From positions 7,977,917-8,041,916 of the forward strand of contig NC_026501.1 of the NCBI RefSeq assembly GCF_000182925.2: a stretch of 64,000 nucleotides of DNA. Direction: 5' to 3'. Positions 48,666 through 62,400 of this stretch are shown here, piece by piece (position 1 is the stretch's first letter; each line of letters begins with the position of its first letter). Below the pieces are notes generated by a model, which had not been told where the DNA came from, did no database searches, and saw only the letters and a list, made by a program, of their open reading frames with translations. The position numbers and the translations under genes were made by a program. This DNA comes from Neurospora crassa OR74A (Eukaryota > Ascomycota > Sordariomycetes > Sordariales > Sordariaceae).

Positions 48666-51318
48666 ATGTCTCTAGGAGATGCGTCTGCGCCAGCAACTTC
48701 ACCGACACCAGACAGTGGCAGCCCGGTGATAGCAGCAGCGCCTGCGCCGCCTACAGCACCAACACCTAACGACGAGACCAAGTCGCATGTTCAAGATGTG
48801 CTTTCTTCAGAGGTCCGTTCAGACCGGACGAGTCACTTATCTTGACGCCGATCCAGTCTCTAACCCGTAGTTTTCCGAAAACAGATTGGCATCGCGACGA
48901 TGCTCAACCGGTTGAAACAGAGCATTGCGTCTGCAAAGGTGCGAATCCCTCGACTACCGACTACGACGGCCATGTCATGCAAAAAAACAAAACCCTTACC
49001 CACCAATTGGGGTAGACACAGCGGTCTAATCTAAGGGTTTCATATAGGAATTCGCGACCTTTCTGAAAAAGCGCTCGGTACTCGAGGACGAACATGCGAA
49101 CGGCCTCAGAAAACTCTGCAAAGCATCCCACGAGAGCTCATCCCGCTCGGAACACAGGGGCGGAACATTTGCCAAAGCCTATGAAGACATGATGACGATC
49201 CACGAGCGCATGGCCGAAAACGGGACCCAGTTCGCCATGTCCCTCCACCAGATGCACGAGGACCTATTGGAGCTTGCAGGGATTGCCGAGAAGTCCAGGA
49301 AAGGGTGGAAGCAAAGCGGACTGACAGCCGAGCAACGAGTGGCCGACCTCGAGGCCGCTATGCGCAAGTCCAAGGCCAAGTACGATGCCTTAGCCGAGGA
49401 ATACGACCGAGCCCGCACCGGCGACACCACTGGTCAGCAAAAAGGCAAAATGTTCGGCTTCAAGGGTCCCAAGTCAGCTGCTCAGCATGAAGAAGACCTA
49501 TTACGCAAGGCCCAGGCCGCGGATCAGGATTACCAGGCCAAGGTCAACACGGTGCAGACAGAACGTGGGGAGCTGATCAACAAGATACGGCCGGATACCA
49601 TCAAAGCTCTTCAGGAGATTGTCAGAGAATGTGACGCAGGCGTTGTCTTGCAAATGCAAAAGTTCGGTAAGTGCTGTGCTAGTCATTCGCTCCCCATGGC
49701 TCGAGGCTAACGATGAAACCGGCAGCGTCTTTTAACGAGAAGCTCCTGCTCAGTAACGGCTTGAGTGTTAGCCCTCTGAAACATGGTCCAGACGCACGCA
49801 GTTTGCGCGAGTGTGTACAGGCGATCAACAATGACAAAGACCTGGATGAGTATCTCCTCAGCCAGTATCCGCGACTTCCTCCGAGGACAGGGGAGCCCAA
49901 ATATGAAAAGAACGCTGTAAGTCGTATAAATCTCATGAGAATTCCATGGTCATCAAGGCTAAACCCCTGCTAGCTCCTGGATCCGGCAAATCGCACTACT
50001 ACAACTCCATATGTACCACCGGGTGGCAGTCAACAGGCACCCTCGCATTCCCGAGAACAGGGGTCAATGAATTCCAGAACGGGGCCTTTGAACGATACTC
50101 CCACTGCGCCTCTGGGTCATCACTATGGCCAAAGCTCTTCCTCGATCCCGATTATCTCAGCTAGCCAACAGTCCGAATCACAGCCTTCGCACGAACGTAG
50201 CTTCAGCCATGGGAACATCCTTAATCAGATTAGCACCCCTTTCAACCCTCAATATGGCGATTCTCGGAGTGCTGCAACCCAACAGGCCCAGGCCGCAAGC
50301 TCCAGGTATAATGGCGCCATTGGATCGATCTCGTCCTCGGGTCCTCCGCAACTGGGAGCGCTGCCATTCCAATACTCCCAACCTCAATCACCACCATCTA
50401 CAACCCAACAACCACCGCAACAACCATCTCAGCCGCCACCACCACAACCATCCCAACAGCCGCCATCTAATCAACCTCCTCAACAACCCCCGGCGCCGCT
50501 AGCAAGTCCAACCCAACAGGCATATCCTTCCGGTCCTGTGCAGGCAAGACAGTCGACGCCGCCAATGGCTCAGCCTACGCGGCCAGTCTTTGGCGTGTCG
50601 TTGTCCAAGTTATACGAGCGAGATGGGCTGGCTGTTCCAATGGTTGTTTACCAATGTATCCAGGCTGTGGATCTCTTCGGCCTTGGCCTCGAAGGCATCT
50701 ACCGACTATCTGGCTCCGTACCTCATGTGAACAAGCTCAAGACACTCTTTGACACGGGTAAGGGTTTTAGCCTAACACTATGTCTGACGTTGAACCAAGG
50801 CTAACCAGATGCTTGCAGATTCTGGCTCCAGCAATCTTGACTTCCGTAACCCCGAGAACTTCTTCCACGATGTCAACAGTGTAGCTGGCCTGTTGAAGCA
50901 ATTCTTCCGCGATCTTCCCGACCCGTTGTTGACTAAGGAGCACTACGCGTCGTTTATCGAGGCAGCCAGTAAGCACCCCTGTTACCCTTCCTGCTACTAA
51001 GGTCACATCAAACTAACGACATCTCCCTCGACAGAAAACGAAGATGAAGTCATCCGCCGTGATTCCCTCCACGCCATCATCAACAGCCTTCCTGATCCCA
51101 ATTACGCCACCCTCCGCGCCTTGACTCTGCACCTGCACCGCGTCATCAACAACTCGAGCGTCAACCGGATGAGCTCGCAGAACCTGGCCATCGTCTTTGG
51201 GCCGACGCTGATGGGTACCGCGGGTCCCGGCGCCAACATTGCGGATGCCGGGTGGCAGGTTCGCGTGGTGGATACCATTTTGCAGAATACCTATCAGATC
51301 TTCGATGATGATGACTGA
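48666..51318 (+). CDS. rgd1: F-BAR and RhoGAP protein, Rgd1 type
   Basis: This is a GTPase-activating protein for Rho-family GTPases with a membrane-binding F-BAR domain; yeast Rgd1 acts on Rho3/Rho4 at sites of growth and septation. Seven exons: 48666-48812, 48885-48938, 49048-49666, 49726-49916, 49974-50757, 50819-50968 and 51035-51318, joining to 742 aa. Residues 1-45 are Pro/Ala-rich. The F-BAR spans about 48-335 (FATFLKKRSVLEDEHANGLR, then TFAKAYEDMMTIHERMAENG). A disordered linker at about 340-535 is extremely rich in Pro and Gln (QQPPQQPSQPPPPQPSQQ). The RhoGAP domain runs from about 543 to 735 with the arginine finger in GIYRLSGS near 580, KQFFRDLPDPLL, and NLAIVFGPTLMG. It ends in acidic DDDD. 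All junction phases are consistent. Confidence 0.95.
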
Positions 51319-52171
51319 TTATGTATACGTGTTCTAGATGAGGCCTGTATAGGACGCAGAGGAGGTACGATATTGTGGAAAGTGTTAGATGAATAGTGGG
51401 AGGATCAATGTTTTGTCTTACCAGCCTTGGTTCGGACGGCGAAGAGGGGACTTTTGATTGACTTTCCGTCTATGTTCAGGGTATTCGCCATCGCTCTACT
51501 GTGCTTACTTTAGAAAGAGAGACAGCGGCTATGGTTTGGTTCTAATTAGGTTGGGGTGCGGTGCTTACTAGTTGCGCTTCTGTAATAAACCACCTTTCGA
51601 AAGAGGTTTGGTTGGTTGGTTGGATGGGCGATGGGCAATGGGCATTCAGAAAGGGAATTTGCATGGTTCAGGGCAGGAGGATGGTTGACTGTAGATGGAA
51701 AGAGAAGAAGAGAGTCTAGGTAATCATTGTTGCATTCATCACAAGTTGCTTGTCTATCAGGTACTTTTATTCCCGACAATGCCGACTGTGCTGTTTTACC
51801 ACATTCACCCTCAACAATAGCATGACATTGTTGGTGTCGCATGTTAAGCTTCGGTACTAACCTCTTCCAAAAGAAAAAAAAAAAGAGAAAGAAAAGGACT
51901 GCAGAACCCAGTGGCAAGACGGCATCTAGGCATATGGGGGTAACTAAGCACATATCGGTGAGAAGAAGGATACTTTCCGAGCCATGATGAACCCCATTGT
52001 CTTCGACATAAAAACAAAACAGCTATATATTCCCAAGACTTTATCTACGAAATCGTTTATACCCAATCGAACTATACCTACTCAAGGAAATCATCTAGAC
52101 TAGAACCAAGACTTAAAGAAACATGAATCGCCCGCTCCGCATTAAGTGAAACCCGTCAACCCAACAGAACC
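51319..52171. other. Convergent 3' region of rgd1 and al-1
   Basis: The stretch lies between two converging stop codons and should be 3' UTR sequence. It includes an A/G-rich run near 51868-51900. No gene is seen. Confidence 0.6.
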
Positions 52172-54144
52172 CTACCTCACAAATAGCAAGAAATACAGCA
52201 CCCCCATCAACGCCACCAACAAAGGGAACGCCCTCTGCGACAAGAGATTAACCACCTCCATGGCGCCCTCAAAAGCATCACTCCCCCTCCTGCCCGGCTT
52301 ACTGCTGTTACTCCTCATAATAATCCCCTCCTCCGTAATCTTCTCATCCATCTCCTTCCTCATCCGCTCACTGTTCCTCTCCTCGTTCGTCGTCCACGGC
52401 ACCTTTGTGTTCTTAGGAAACGTCTCCTCAAGAATCTGCTCGGCAGTGATCTTGGCACCTGCAAGGACAATCGGCACGCCGGTTCCCGGATGGGTGCTAG
52501 CGCCGACAAAGTAGGCGTTATCCATGCCTTGGGCTTTGGTGCGCGGGCGGAAGGCCAGCACGTTGAAGAAGTCGTGGGCCAAACCGAGGATGGCGCCCTT
52601 GCTGAGGTTGAACTTGGTCTCCCAGGTGTAAGGGGTGTTGACGATTTCTTCGGTGATAAGGGGGGACAGGGACAGGCCGGTACGGGCTTGGATGGTGGCC
52701 AGAACGCCGGCACGGGCTTTGGAGACGAGAGTAGGCCAGTCGAGCTCTGGTTGGCCGTTTTGGAGAAGGTGGCCAACGGGGACGAGGGCGATGACGGCGT
52801 CGCGGTCGGGAGGGGCGGCCGAGGGGTCAACGCGGGAGGGGACGTGGATGTACTGTTCAAGAGGTGAGGTGAAGTTAGTTGGAGGATGGTCGGACGACTA
52901 TTAGAGGGAGAGAGAGAGAGAGAGGGAGAGGAAAAAAACCAAAATGAGGGTAAAACTTACGAAGCTGGGATCATCAGGCAGGGCCTGCCTCTCAAAGATA
53001 GCGTCAAAGGACTCCTTGTACTCCTCCGCCAAAAAGATATTGTGCGTCTCCAACTCTTTGGCCATACCCGACAAACTCCAGTAAAAAGAAATAGAACTGC
53101 ACGACGCCTTGCGGTTGTTGAGTTTGTTCGCATACTTCTTGATGCCCCCGATCTCCTTCGGCAGGAGGTTGTTGTACGTATATACCAAGTCGGCGTTAAC
53201 CACCACCAGATCGGCGTTCAGCACCTCGCCGTTCTCAAGCTGGACACCCGTAGCCTTTGGCTTCTTTCCGTTCTTGCCTCCGTCCGTGAGAACCTGGGAC
53301 ACGCCCGTGTTGAGTCTGTACTTGACGCCCATCCTCTCTCCAATTTTGACCAAAGCGTCCAACACCTTGTGGAAGCCTCCGCGGGGATACCAGATACCCT
53401 CGGCCAACTCCGAGTATTGAAGCAGACTGTACGTCGCCGGCGCATCGAACGGGCTCATGCCCATGTACATGGTCGCAAAAGTAAAGACGCGCTGCATGCG
53501 ATCCGTCTTGAAGTAACGCCCGGCGCGGTGCCAGATGCTCTCGAAGGGGTGAAGAGCCATGAGCAACGTGACGACAAGGCGGGGGTCCGCCAGCTCGAGG
53601 ATGGACTTGAAGTTGCGGTGCAGAACGTGTCGCAAGCTGGTCTCGTAGTGTTGGTGGCCCTCGGCGAGCCACGAGAGGTAGCGGCGGAAGCCGTCGGGGC
53701 CTTCCCACTTTTCGATCTCGACCTTCATGGTGGCGTTGTCGGTGGTGGGCGAGAAGCGCTTGCCGTCGGAGAACCAGATGTTGTAGTTGGGGAAACATTG
53801 GAGGAGCTCGACATCTTCCTGCTCGAGAGTGGTGCCTAAATCTTCAAAGGTCTCGCGGAAGAGACCCGGTAGGAGGAGGAGTGAGGGACCTTGGTCGAAG
53901 CGGTAGCCAGCTTTTGTGTGGATGAGACTGCAGCGGCCTCCTGTGAAGTCGTTCTTTTCGAGAACTGTGACGTCTACTCCGGCTTTGGCCAGACGGGCCG
54001 CGACGGCGATACCGCCTGCTCCTGCGCCTGTTGTTTTGGGGAAGAAGTTAGCATACATCCTGAGGCTGAAGTGAAGAGCTCAAATTCCAAATAGAGAGAC
54101 ATACCAACGATAATGGCGCTTCGTGGTCTCTGAGTCTCAGCCAT
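52172..54144 (-). CDS. al-1: Phytoene desaturase (phytoene dehydrogenase)
   Basis: The enzyme introduces the conjugated double bonds into phytoene on the way to neurosporaxanthin, the orange pigment; al-1 mutants are albino. Exons are 54144-54105, 54027-52961 and 52852-52172, with introns of 77 and 108 nt. They join to 1788 nt and 595 aa, the remembered N. crassa AL-1 length, and the sequence agrees with what I recall of that protein. The FAD-binding motif GAGAGGIAVAARLAKAG starts at residue 14, followed by VLEKNDFTGGRC. The C-terminal carotenoid-desaturase signature is GASTHPGTGVPIVLAGA. A hydrophobic tail anchor (AFPLLVALMGVLYFLLFV) ends the protein, fitting membrane association. The second intron contains a CT repeat in the sense strand. 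From established knowledge, al-1 is induced by blue light through the White Collar complex; candidate GATC sites lie upstream. Confidence 0.98.
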
Positions 54145-54647
54145 TTTGTCTGTAAGTCTGGTATTTTTTTTGCTTAGCTCTTTCGTCGTCGTCGTTATCG
54201 TTCTTATCGTCGCTCCTTCTCTCTGCACAGAAAGCCGAGAAGATCTGAAGAGTCTAGAGGGTATAGAGATACAGAAGTCCAAGAAAGCTGGAGAAATTCC
54301 ACGTAGGCAAGATTACCCTTTAAGATACTTTGAACAAAGTAGAAAGCACACAGTCAAGGCAGATGGTGGTGGTGGGAGCAAGAGCTTTTCACAAGCACAT
54401 CCAACGGGTATATGAAGGTTTGAACGGACCGTTCCGGAGAGAAACAATCCCGAAACTGAACTTTTTAAGACAAGTGATGATGCGCACAGTCGATATCTAG
54501 ATCTATCTCCCACCGTTCGACCACCGCCCGACCACCGCCGTCCATGAATCACAAGCTAGTGGTGTTGTCGTGGTATCGCTCTGTGCTGCGCATCGACCCA
54601 TGCAATAAGCAAGGGAAGCTATCCCCCATCTAGACTATCCCCTCCTT

Positions 54648-54663
54648 CCCCCCCCCCCCCCCC
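54648..54663. repeat. Run of 16 C
   Basis: A C homopolymer about 0.5 kb upstream of the al-1 start codon. It is a simple slippage repeat of uncertain true length. Confidence 0.85.
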
Positions 54664-55217
54664 TGGGATTTCGATTGCCATTAAGGACCGACATTCCTTC
54701 CACTCCCTGCTTTGTTCCGTGGGTCGATGGTTGTAGATAGCGGAGACGGCATCATCACATGCGAAAACAAAAAGGTCTCGATTTGGCGTTTCTTTCTATC
54801 CTTGCTACTATCCCGTGGAAGAGAGGGTCGTGAATCGGTGGCCGTCCCGTCTTCATCAGCAAGTGGGAACTAACCGAACTGCGGAACCGATCAACGCCCT
54901 GTTCGCACGATGTCATGGCCGCCAAGATGGGCTTTTGCATCGGACACCACCCCCGGGCTCCAACAGGAAGTTGAACATAAAGTGGAGTCGTTTCCCACCG
55001 TTTGGTTCGACGATCCGACCTAAAACGGTTGGTGCAGCGTTGCCCTTTCCCTTCTGGGTATCAACAGCGGAGGTGATTTGCTGAGGTGATCAGGGCCAGG
55101 GGCATGGTCCCACCTGAGAAGCGCACGGGCCAAGCCTCCCACATGTATCTGACTGACAAAGCGGCCTGAAAGCCCACCACCAGATTGAGGCGGAGGGGAG
55201 TCCGCTTGATTCCCGGC

Positions 55218-55399
55218 GATCTGTCTGTCCCTTGTCCCGGTCTTTCTGGTTGCGGATCGGATGGAGAAGGCGGGGGGGTTCGAGTCGGGTTCGACAGATC
55301 GATGGAGGCTCCCTGGCCTGCCCTGCCTATCAGAACAATCTCGGAGATCAGATTCCGAGTCGTGACAGATCCGCCCATCGCACTGGGCCGCAATTGATC
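55218..55399. promoter_or_regulatory. GATC cluster, candidate White Collar binding region for al-1
   Basis: Six GATC tetranucleotides start at 55218, 55255, 55297, 55346, 55368 and 55396, and the third is extended to GATCGAT. About 0.7 would be expected in 182 bp at equal base frequencies. Neurospora light-response elements contain GATC/GATCGA half-sites bound by the White Collar complex, and al-1 is a known light-induced gene. The cluster is 1.07-1.26 kb upstream of the al-1 ATG. Further single GATCs occur at 54889, 55012 and 55088. Function is inferred. Confidence 0.45.
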
Positions 55400-56432
55400 G
55401 CGAATCTTTTTCGTCTCGTCTCGTCCACCAATCCGTCAGTCAGTCAGCACACGCACGCACGGCAACACCACCAGGCAGGCAGGGTGCAGGTTTCCAGAAT
55501 CTCGGAATCAGGTTTCATCCATTCATCGGACTGTGCTCCGCAACCAAGTTACGTATGACAGACATACGTCGGTGTAACAGAACTTGGAAGAGAGAAGCCG
55601 AGGTCGTTTGAAATAAGCAAAACTCGACGTTCCCTTCCCTCCTTCCAAACCAGCTCGATTCCAGCTTTCGTTCAGGATTCGAATATGTTACTTAGCAATA
55701 CCCTATACCGTCACGATTGAGCAAGACGTACACAGATATCCTATGCACCAACACACAACACTCTCCACGATGCCCTTTGTTTCTGTAACAACACCACTTT
55801 ATATCATATCGTGACCTAGGGTTCCGAACGGCAGGGTTGAAGGTGCCCAACAACTGCGCACACGCTCTGCTACGCTTGCGAACTGCATTTGGCAAAACCT
55901 CTGACAGCCCGGTCATATCTTCCTGCGCGCAAAAAAGAAAAAAAAAAAAAAAAGAAAAGAAAAAAGTGAATCGCCGTGACCTCGTGACTTCTGCGGGTAC
56001 CTTGAGCTTGACGTCTTCCAGATTACCGCTTTGATTCATCATCATCATCATCATTTAGACTCGCAACGACCGCATAACGGCACTTTCACGATAGTATAGC
56101 AGCTTTGCACAGTCCCTTCACTACACAACCTAACACACAATACTTTCATCATATACACCAACTAACATACAAAGTTAGCAAACAGCTATATGTACGACAA
56201 ACGTCTTGAGAGAAACCACCTAATTCCGCCCTTCTCAGCCCCTTCCTAACACACGATCGGCCTTTAAACAACATCAGCTTCTCAGCTTTCTTCAGGACAA
56301 GTAAACCAACAGAATTATTCCAGATGTCTAGAGACTGCCCTCTCCACCATACCAACTTAATTACACCCCTTGCACTTTCTTCTCATCACCACCAACAAGT
56401 TTTCATCTTCATCCCTATAGACACCTCAAAGC

Positions 56433-59400
56433 TCAAATAAACCCCTTCGTCAGACTCGGCGCCCTACTAATGCTGCTCTTCCTCTTCGGAATCTCAATCA
56501 CACCATCCATCTGCATATTATCATTTGTGAACGTCCTCTTGCCCCGGATACTACCCAGCACACTTCCTGCCACGCTGCCGCTGCCGCCGCCGCCGCCGCC
56601 CATAGCGGAGCCCTTCTCCATGCGGAGGTTTTTCCACCCTTCGAGCTCGCGCTCCAGCCTCAGGGCCTTTTCTTTTTCCTCGCGCAGCTCACGCTCCGCG
56701 CGACGGGCTGACAGCTCATTGGCCGATTCCGAGGATTGCAGCTCGTCAATGGTCTTGAGCAACTTGTCAACCTTGTCACGCATGCGCGTCACGTCTTCTT
56801 GGAGTTGCGTGTTCTGCTTGTCCTTGCGGTCGATCTGGGACTGCAGGTCTTTAACGATGCGGTCGACGTTGCGGACGGAACGCTGGGATTTGCTGCGCTC
56901 GTTTTCTTGCTCTTCGAGCTGGGATTCAAGCTGGTGATGATGAGTTAGCTGTTGATGCTAAGAAAGCAAGGACTACTCCGTATAAACTTACCTCCTTGAT
57001 GCGGCTGTGCAAGAATTTGATGTCGTGGCTGGCAGTGGAATAGCCCTTGGTCTCAAGATCAATGAGTTTCATCTGCAGCTCGTTAAAGTTCTTCTCGAGA
57101 GTAACCTTTTGCTTCTGCAAATCGGCATTGTTCTCGCGCTCAGCAGCAATGTCCTTCTGGACTTCGGCAGCAAGCGCCTCGGCGCGCCGCATCTTCTCGA
57201 CGGCAGCCGCAGCGATGTCTTCCTGTTGAGCAAGGCTAGACTTGAGCTCTAGGATCTCCCTGTCCATGTGCGCCGCGTTGCGCAGCGACGGGCTCTCGCT
57301 GTTGGCCAGCTCATCGAGACCAGCCTTGGCCTCTTCAAGCCTTGCCTCGATGCTCCTCTTCTCACGGAATAGGGCGTCGCGCTCAGCCGTGATCTCGTCA
57401 AGAGACGAGCGGAGCGACCGTACCTGGCCAAGGAGCGTGACAATCTTGCTTTGAGCCTCGTTGTGGGCGCTGACAGCTTCGTCGCGAGAGGCCACCACGT
57501 CCGAGAGAGTCGCCTCCAGCCGCGCCTTCTCCTTAGACCACGTCGAGCTGTTGAGGACCTCGTCATCCCACTTGGACCGAAGCTCGTCCAGCTCTTCCCG
57601 GAGTCTCGTAATCTCCGACTGCTTGCGTAGCTTCTCCTCGCGGGCCCGATCGAGCTCGTTGGCCAGTGTCGCAAACTCGGCCTGGTACTTCTTGCGCATC
57701 TGCTCCATGCTCGATTCCTTATCCTCAATGTCGTTAGCACGCTGGTTGCGGTAATCTTCGAGCTCGTGCTGAAGCCTCTTCTTGGCCTGAGTAACGGCGG
57801 CAAGGTCCGTCGACATGTCTTCAATCTTCTCTTCCAACCTTTGGTTCGAGTGTTGCAGATCCTCAATCATTGTATCCAGACGCTTCCTCTCCGACATCAT
57901 CTCCGCACAGCTGTCCTCCGCTTCCTTGGCTTGCGCTCTAGCGAACGCCTCCGCCCGGTTGGCCTTGAGAACGGCAATCTCTGCCTGTTCAAGTTTGCTG
58001 AAGTACTCATCCGCCCGACCTTTATAGAGGTTAAGGCTTGCTGTTACGTCAGCCAGCTTGGACGCCTCAGCATCCAGGCGAATCTGGAGGTCCGCAAACT
58101 CTTGGAGTAGTTGGCTCCGGCTTGCAGCCTCCTGATCCCTGGCGAGCGACATCTCTTGGAGATCCGACCTGGCGTCGCGGAGATCGACTTCAAGCTTGGC
58201 ACGCTCGTGTCGTACCTTGTCATAGTGCTCTTTGAGTTCCGTCAGCTCTGCAACCGCATCCTTGTGGCTGTGCAAGAGTGACCGTCGCGAGTCCTCCTGG
58301 CTATTAAGCAAGTCGAGGATTTCTTCATGAGACCTGGTCTGGATGTCACGAAGCGACAGCTCACCGGTGCGAAGAGCCTTCTCCAAAGCCGACACTTTCT
58401 TGGAGGAATCATCAAGGAGTTCGTGAAGTCGGTTGTTGGCCTTTTCAAGCTTCTGCACCCGCCGAAGCTGTGGGCTTTCGTCGAGGTATGCGTCTTCTTC
58501 ACCCGACGCGGTACGCTCCAGCTGGCTTTGGAGATGACGGTTTTGCATCTGTGCAAGCTGAAGCTGATTCTGTAGCTCTTCAATCTCAGCCTTGAAATCC
58601 ATGCGAGTGTTGAAGCTGACGATATCTGCCGTGCGGTCCGAACGGACAGAATCATGGAGATTCTCCGAGTCGCTGTTTGTAAAACGACGTTCACGAGGAG
58701 AAGTGGACGCATTGGAGTGGTGTCGTCCGTTTGTCTTGCGCTTCTGCGTCGGTGATCCGGTGAAAGGTGCCTCGTTAGGACTGATTTCCTCGAGCCGCGG
58801 CCTGGTCGGGGAGTCATTCCTGCTAGTCCTCAGGTCCGCTAGCTGGGCTTCGGCACTGGCGCGTGCAGTAGTCTGGACACGAAGGTTCTGCTGCAAGTCC
58901 TCAATCTTCCGGACAAGATCAAAGTTCTTGCTGAGGAACCTTTCACTGGCACTTGCACCTTCGGTTTGGACATGAGTGTCGTCTGTGTCGGGATCGACCG
59001 TCTTCAGCGCGCTCAGGAGTTGAGCCCGAAGCTCAATCAGCTCCTTATCACGCGCATCCAAGGTTGACTGGAGAGTGCGGACTGTACCTTGGGCTTGGGT
59101 ACGCAACTGCCGCTCAGACTCAATGGTCCTATTCGCCTCTGCTAGCTGAACTGTAACATTCGACGATAGCTTTTCGGCATTGCGGCTGGCTTGTGTTTCC
59201 CTTGCAAGTTCGTGGTTCAGGTCTTCGATTGTGAGTTGCAATTTCTCCACCTTCTTTTCCAAGCCGGCGACAGTGACCTGAGAATCTCCCAGTTGCTTGT
59301 TGAGTTTGGTATTTTGTTCCTCCACTCTAGTTTTTTCGCGCTGTACCTGGACGAGTTGAGCTCGAGATGCTTCACCGGCTCTTGATGCGGACCTTGCAAT

Positions 59401-62400
59401 CTCGAGGCCCTTTTGTTGCAACTTGTTGAGAAGGGCGCGGTTGTCGTTCTCAGAAGCGGCCAGTCGGCTCCTCACGGTATTGAGTTCCCGCTCAAGTCGT
59501 TCCTTTGCCTGATCGTTTTTGAGACCAAACTCGCCCGACTCGATAATCACCTTGTTGAGGTCCTCAACTTGGTAGTTTAACTTGGCGCATTCGGACTCGT
59601 ACCACTTAAGTTTGTCGTTTGCCGCGTCGAGGTCTTTGAGCAGACTCTCTTCGCGTTCTCGCGCGATTTTGGTTGCTGCTCGCTCTCCGAGCACTTCGGC
59701 CTCACGCCGTGCTTCCTCGGCCTGGGTCATGGCACTACGAAGACGGCGGATTTCTTCGCGGGCATCGTCCCGCTCCTGTTCAAGCGTTGTACGAGTCTCA
59801 ACCGCGCGCCGGAGCGTATCCTGCTGGGCATAGAGCTCCTTCTCGATTGTAATCTTGGACTCATTAAGGTGATTGTACTCGTCCTTGAGGGTCTGATACT
59901 TGTGTTCACCAAGCAACTGGACATCATCACGAGACTGACGTTCCCTGCTAAGTTCCATCTGAGCGTTATACAACTCATCCTTGAGATCCTTGATCTGTGC
60001 CTCAAGCACTTGGCGGTTTTGGTCTGCCTGAGCGTCTTCCGAGAGACGAGCTTGGAGAAGCTTCTTGGCATCCTCGGCCTCCCTCATCAGCTGAGCTTGT
60101 TGCGACTTCATGGCAGTCAATTCAGCCTGGACTTCCCGGAGTCTTTCGGCGGCCTTCTCCCTTTCGGAAGCAAGCATCTTTGTTTGATCATCAATGCTCC
60201 GTCTCTCCGTTGCCAGTTGCTTGTTTTCTGAGCGGAGAATCGCAAGCTCGCTTTCTTTTTTACGAATTAGGTCCTCATAACTGGTTGACGTCTTCGAGAG
60301 TTGTGTAAGCTGCTGCTGGAACTGGGTGTTTTCTGTAGTCAGCTGCTCATTTTTGCTCTTGGCAATCTGAAGTTCTTTCTCGGTGGCCAGAAGTTTGACA
60401 TCGCTATCCTGATCGATTTTGAGCAGCTTGCTTTCTAGGTCCTTGACTTTGCGATCCTTCAGGGAGAGTTGACTCTGTAGCATCTTAAGCTCGTTTTCCA
60501 GTGCCGTTTCCTGTTCACTGCGCTCAGACTGCTTCTGTGAGATTTCGACAATTTGACGTTCCAAATCCGCAATCCGGTTTGCAAGTTCAGATTTCTCATC
60601 TTCCAACCTTCCAATAATGGTAGCGGCTTGTTCAAGCTGTGTCCGATACTTCTCTACGTCGACTTCAGCACGCTTCTTGGCTTCAAGGAGACCGTCCATT
60701 TGCTCTTCCATGCGCTCTTGGTCGTCCAAAGCGCCCGCCAGTTTGTCTTCAAGCTCGGCTTCACGTAGCTGCAGTCTCTTGAAGATTTCCTCTTTGTCAA
60801 GCGCCAAAGCACGCTCGCTCTCGAGGGTTTGTTGGATTCGCAGCATCTCGGCATGAACATTGCGACGCTCCTCCTCCAGCCTCTGTCGATCCATGGCTTC
60901 CTGCTTCATCCGGTCACTAAGCTGACGAATCATTTCATCCCTCTTTTTGACCTCTGTTGCAGTTCTTGTGGCGCCGAGAAGAGGCTTCATGCGGACCATG
61001 AGCTGCCACCATGGATTCTCGCTCAGCTCTAGGTAGACTTGGAAGTTTCTCTGTATGACCCTGGTTGCCTCTGCCCTGTAAAGGCGCTTGTAGGCAATCC
61101 TCCTCTTAATGTAGCCACGCGCCAGAGATTGAAACTTGGCCATGATTTCGGTGATGATGGCATCGCGCTTCTCTTCCAATTCGGCAAGCACACCCGCGCG
61201 GAAAAAGACCTTGGTTAAGCCGACACGGTACAGTGACTTGTCGAGGCCGAACCTGTCGAGCATAATCCTTGCGGCTGCCTGACCCTCGACATACCCTTTG
61301 GGCATGTTCGGGCAAAGAACTTCATAACGCTGTCTAAACTCGGCAAACGGCAACCTGTTGGGGAAACCAGTTCGAGCGATACGAATACCCTCCAACACAC
61401 CATTGCAACGAAGCTGGTCCAAGACAAGAAGGCTCTGGAATTGCTTTGGCTTCTTCTTGTGGTTGGGAATAATGCAACGCACAAAGTGCGGGTGAGTAGA
61501 ATACAGTTGTGTCATCAAACTGGACAACTGCTCTTTGTGTCTCTGCGCAACAGTTCGGAAAAGTCCCTTCTTCACGCGGCTACGCATAGCTCCAGCTTCA
61601 TCATCTTGATCAGCACAATCGGAAAACAGGTTGGCCATGTACTTATCGGTGGAAGCGGCCAGGAGACGTGTGATGTTGTCGTTGAGTGGATCTTTGTTCT
61701 TCTCCAGCCACCCTTCTGTCGAGTACTCGACCTCGGCAGCATAATGAGTCAAGATGAAGCCTTGTCCAAGCCTAGAAGGCCGATACTTTTGCGACTTTTT
61801 GTCCCACAAGGAGTTCAGCTTCTCAGTGAAAGTCTTGTCGGTGGCCTTGGGCATTACGCAGTCCTCGTCGAGGCAAGAGAAAATACCAATCGGATTTGGT
61901 AGCTCGATCAAGTCGATGGTGGGCTGCAAGTCTCTTCCGAAGTCGATGAACTTCCACTCGATTTGTTCCCTGGCATATTCTTCCTGTTCGAGAACGAACA
62001 TGTGGTGGTTGAAGAACTGCTGAAGCTTTTCGTTGGTGTAGTTGATGCAGAGCTGTTCAAAGCTATTGGTCTCGAAAATCTCGAAGCCAGCAATATCAAG
62101 AACACCGATGAAGCGCGTGTCGTCAAGACCCATGCTGGTCCTATCGAGCTGGCGGTTGATTCTCGCTACAAGATCGCCGAAACCTCGCTCGTAGATACCC
62201 TTGGCAAGAGCGTCTATGGCCAAACGAACCTGCTCTGGGGTTTGCACCTTTTCGACCCATTCCCGACCAGCCTTGACCCTGGGATGCAGCAAACCCTGGA
62301 GGAAGGGTTCCAAAGGTACGCCGAGAAGCTTGCAAGCCCTTCCGGCAATCGCCTTGGCATCAGGGTTAAGCCGCGCTTGATCGGCCGATCTGCTCTCCTT

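Larger units (their letters stand above)
54145..56432. other. al-1 promoter region and myosin 3' flank
   Basis: The 2.3 kb between myosin II and al-1, both transcribed leftward. The part next to 54144 holds the al-1 promoter. It includes a C16 run at 54648-54663, a GATC cluster at 55218-55399 and a TGACAG/CAGTCAGT-type stretch near 55437. The right part should be myosin 3' UTR, with an A-rich tract (55930-55966). A possible 5'-UTR splice acceptor (CTTACAG) sits just upstream of the al-1 ATG. No further gene is supported. Confidence 0.55.

Noticed and set aside
52886-53839. 317-codon plus-strand frame antisense to al-1
   Set aside because: It is a mirror of the al-1 coding frame, with no recognisable domain.
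55275-55300. Possible tRNA T-arm (GGTTCGAGTCGGGTTCGA)
   Set aside because: No A box, anticodon arm or acceptor stem could be laid out around it.
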